Source: Paenibacillus dendrobii (lineage in GTDB: Bacteria > Bacillota > Bacilli > Paenibacillales > Paenibacillaceae). From it: a stretch of 64,000 nt of DNA. The notes beneath the pieces were generated by a model. That model saw only the letters and a list, made by a program, of their open reading frames with translations. It was not told where the DNA came from and did no database searches. The stretch spans positions 2,046,001 to 2,110,000 of the forward strand of contig NZ_WUBI01000001.1 in the NCBI RefSeq assembly GCF_009807035.1, given 5' to 3'. Positions 62,189 to 64,000 of this stretch are shown piece after piece. The translations under genes and the position numbers were made by a program. Numbering within the stretch: the stretch's first letter is position 1; every line of letters starts with the position of its first letter.

Positions 62189-63985
62189 TTATTTTGTCGA
62201 GCCGCCCATTGGAGCCGCTGCTTTCGGAGAATATACGGAAATATGGTCCAGACGTGCTGTCTTATGCGGTCCTACAAATTTCAACTCGTATGCCCCCAGC
62301 TCATAAGTCAGGATATCGTCACCGCTGTTGGTCTTCATGGAGCTTGGTTTGCCAAACGTGTTTTGGATCTCGGCGAAGCTGATCTGATTGAAGGCCACGC
62401 TTTTGTCCGCCTGGGAACCGAAATACCGGATGTCGTATACTACTTCCCCGCGGCCGATGCCAAAGGCATATGTGCCCCTGCCCGCTCCGGGAGAATAGGA
62501 ATCATAGGCATACCGGTCGTTTGGCTGCCATGGACGGTCCGGATCACCCCAAGCTGCGTGGATTTCGTCGATTAGCGTCTTGCCTGCAACGAAATCGGCG
62601 CCTTGTACTTTCCCTTTTTTGGCCAACGCGTAAATATCTTTAAGCTGCCGTTCATGTCCACTCGTGACGGACCCGCCGGATGAAGTTTGCTTGGCACCGG
62701 AGGAACCGGTACTGCCTTGATTGCTGTCGGTGTGATTGGATGAAGGGGTGCCGCTCTTGGAAGACGTATCTGCCGCCGAACCGTTCTGGGCATCTTTCGT
62801 TCCTTGTGCATCGCCTTCGCCAGCATCTTTGCCTTGTGCATCGGATTGCGTTTCCGTCGGCGCCTCTTTCGCTGGTGTGGTCGCAGGCGGCGGGGACGCG
62901 TCGCCGTTACTTGCTGTTTTTCCGTTGGTGAGCGCGCATCCGCTCAATGCCACCACCAAGGCTAAGCCGACTACGGTCCAGCCGACCGATCTTCTTCTGA
63001 AGTTTTTAATCATGATAATCCTCCTCTTCAGCTGCTGCTTAGAGCCTGACAAGCCTGCTGCTCCGGGAATATGCGCACGCTGCTTCGTTCTTTCCAGCAA
63101 CGTGATAACTGTATGTCCATACTCCGCTACACGCTCCGGTTCGATCTTTCGAAGAGCAAGCGCATCCGCAGCAAGCTCCTGATCCTCTCTCATTCGGAAT
63201 AGAGCGTACCAGAGCAAGGGATTGAACCAATGTAGCACGAGCACCAGATGCATGAGCCAATTCACAACAATATCGCCACGCTTCATATGAGCCAGCTCAT
63301 GCAGATAAATGTGCTGCCGCTGTTCTACCCCGAGGCTCTTGCTGTTCATGGGCATTACAAGATGTGGACGAATCCAGCCGAACAATGTCGGTGTAGGCAC
63401 GACAGAGGAGTAGGTTAGGCGTACTCTCCGTCTGATACCCATCGCTTTCTTTGCCTCTTCCAGAACCATCACTTCATCCTCTGATGCCGGTTGCGCCTTT
63501 CGGTGAAGCTTCATAGAAAACAATAGATTTACTGCAAGCAGGTGGATCAATAGCAATACGGCAATCGCTAACCATATGCTTATCATTACCCGTTTTAGGG
63601 ACCATCTATTGCTTGATCCTATCATCGAATCGACCGTGTGCGGTCCGCTGCTTTCCGGATGAATAGCAGGCAAAAACGCTTGTGGGGAAGAAGGAGATTT
63701 CCCTTCGTCGCCTGGGCTGATTGCCGGTGGAATTGCCGCACTTTGCGTTGCAGCTCCCGTCCAGGGAAATAAATTATAAATGCTGAATTCCGTTTGCGGT
63801 CCGGACGGGATCAGCAGCCTCAGCATCAATAGCAGCCATAGGACGTAATGCCAGCCCGGCTTCAGACGGTTTTTCATGACGGCTTTAATCAATAGGATGA
63901 GAACGGTCATGATACTTGCCAATACGGTCGTTTGAATGACCCAGTCAAAAAAGTGGTTTACTGAGGGGTTCGTGAGCACTTCCAT
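62189..63985 (-). CDS. M56 (BlaR1/MecR1-like) peptidase fused to a YjgB (DUF4309)-type domain
   Basis: 598 residues; GAGGAGGG precedes ATG 63985. Four transmembrane helices in the first half (FDWVIQTTVLASIMTVLIL, WHYVLWLLLMLRLLI, ISIWLAIAVLLLIHLLAVNL, and WLMHLVLVLHWFN region) carry the gluzincin site YLHELAHMKRGD and ELAADALAL (HExxH about residue 228 and Glu ligand). Near residue 340 a further hydrophobic stretch ends in LSGCALT, a lipobox-like motif, then a long Thr/Ser/Gly-rich linker (about 350-455) and a YjgB-type domain (KDIYALAKKGKVQGADFVAG, FGIGRGEVVYDIRYFG). The expected BlaI-type repressor gene would lie past the right edge. Confidence 0.85.
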   Translation of the reverse strand: MEVLTNPSVNHFFDWVIQTTVLASIMTVLILLIKAVMKNRLKPGWHYVLWLLLMLRLLIPSGPQTEFSIYNLFPWTGAATQSAAIPPAISPGDEGKSPSSPQAFLPAIHPESSGPHTVDSMIGSSNRWSLKRVMISIWLAIAVLLLIHLLAVNLLFSMKLHRKAQPASEDEVMVLEEAKKAMGIRRRVRLTYSSVVPTPTLFGWIRPHLVMPMNSKSLGVEQRQHIYLHELAHMKRGDIVVNWLMHLVLVLHWFNPLLWYALFRMREDQELAADALALRKIEPERVAEYGHTVITLLERTKQRAHIPGAAGLSGSKQQLKRRIIMIKNFRRRSVGWTVVGLALVVALSGCALTNGKTASNGDASPPPATTPAKEAPTETQSDAQGKDAGEGDAQGTKDAQNGSAADTSSKSGTPSSNHTDSNQGSTGSSGAKQTSSGGSVTSGHERQLKDIYALAKKGKVQGADFVAGKTLIDEIHAAWGDPDRPWQPNDRYAYDSYSPGAGRGTYAFGIGRGEVVYDIRYFGSQADKSVAFNQISFAEIQNTFGKPSSMKTNSGDDILTYELGAYELKFVGPHKTARLDHISVYSPKAAAPMGGSTK

Positions 63986-64000
63986 GTTCAGTCCCTCCTC

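Overview
The window comes from the chromosome of a Gram-positive, endospore-forming bacterium, most likely a Paenibacillus or close relative. The grounds are the gene families present: an adenosylcobalamin-dependent ribonucleotide reductase as the only RNR in view, citramalate synthase, YqhG/YqhH/YqzE, YhaO/YhaN, YkvI, YitT, a YtpB-type terpene cyclase, a YjcZ-type spore protein, a GltC-like LysR regulator and a Firmicutes-type small alarmone synthetase. Strong GGAGG ribosome binding sites and frequent TTG/GTG starts fit too. Almost everything is ordinary chromosomal backbone. There is no phage, intact insertion sequence, CRISPR array or rRNA operon.

Layout. 1-3.5 kb: an ECF41-type sigma factor (cut by the left edge) and its FAD oxidoreductase partner behind an ECF41-like promoter, then a scarred strip with a serine-recombinase fragment, an unrecognised ORF and a small PTP-like phosphatase. 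3.5-9.4 kb: nrdJ with NrdR boxes, and the yqhH-yqhG pair. 9.4-16.5 kb: a secreted protein, yqzE, a cell-wall amidase, a divergent polysaccharide deacetylase, two decayed genes (siderophore-binding protein, GNAT acetyltransferase), a VOC protein, tRNA-Leu(CAG), small hypotheticals and xpt. 16.5-24 kb: DedA, YkvI and a glycosyltransferase-yhaO-yhaN operon. 24-32.3 kb: a GGDEF protein, two RsmF-like rRNA methyltransferases in inverted orientation around a HAD phosphatase and an RsuA-type pseudouridine synthase, RelQ-type alarmone synthetase and pyrD. 32.4-38.3 kb: a 44-residue membrane protein, an L,D-transpeptidase, ferredoxin, DNA polymerase IV, cimA and a TlpA/ResA-like thioredoxin. 38.4-43.8 kb: a JAMM peptidase, an amt-nucleotidyltransferase-exonuclease run with GlnR/TnrA-type sites, a MerR regulator and YugP. 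43.8-51.6 kb: GltC-like regulator, rhomboid, tpx, a DUF1499-like protein, a probable 6S RNA gene, YesL-like protein, a YjcZ spore protein with a mother-cell sigma promoter, CshA-type helicase and YitT. 51.8-64 kb: a DUF4015-type glycosidase, MATE transporter, ytpB-pfkA, lysoplasmalogenase, cold-shock protein, oligoendopeptidase F, LapA-like protein, an M42 aminopeptidase and an M56 (BlaR1-like)/YjgB fusion protein cut off from its presumed regulator by the right edge.

The observations most worth following are: (1) the ammonium transporter followed, without a visible terminator, by a GlnD-like nucleotidyltransferase-fold protein and a DEDDh exonuclease, on a transcript whose first good terminator lies beyond a complete antisense gene; (2) the self-contained ECF41 regulon at the left edge; (3) a probable 6S RNA at 46.9-47.1 kb; (4) a MerR regulator whose good RBS-ATG is one base out of frame; (5) a possible second, secreted start of PepF; (6) the M56-lipobox-YjgB fusion; (7) decayed genes that carry internal deletions rather than only stop codons. 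All calls rest on reading the sequence and on memory of protein families; no database search was run.
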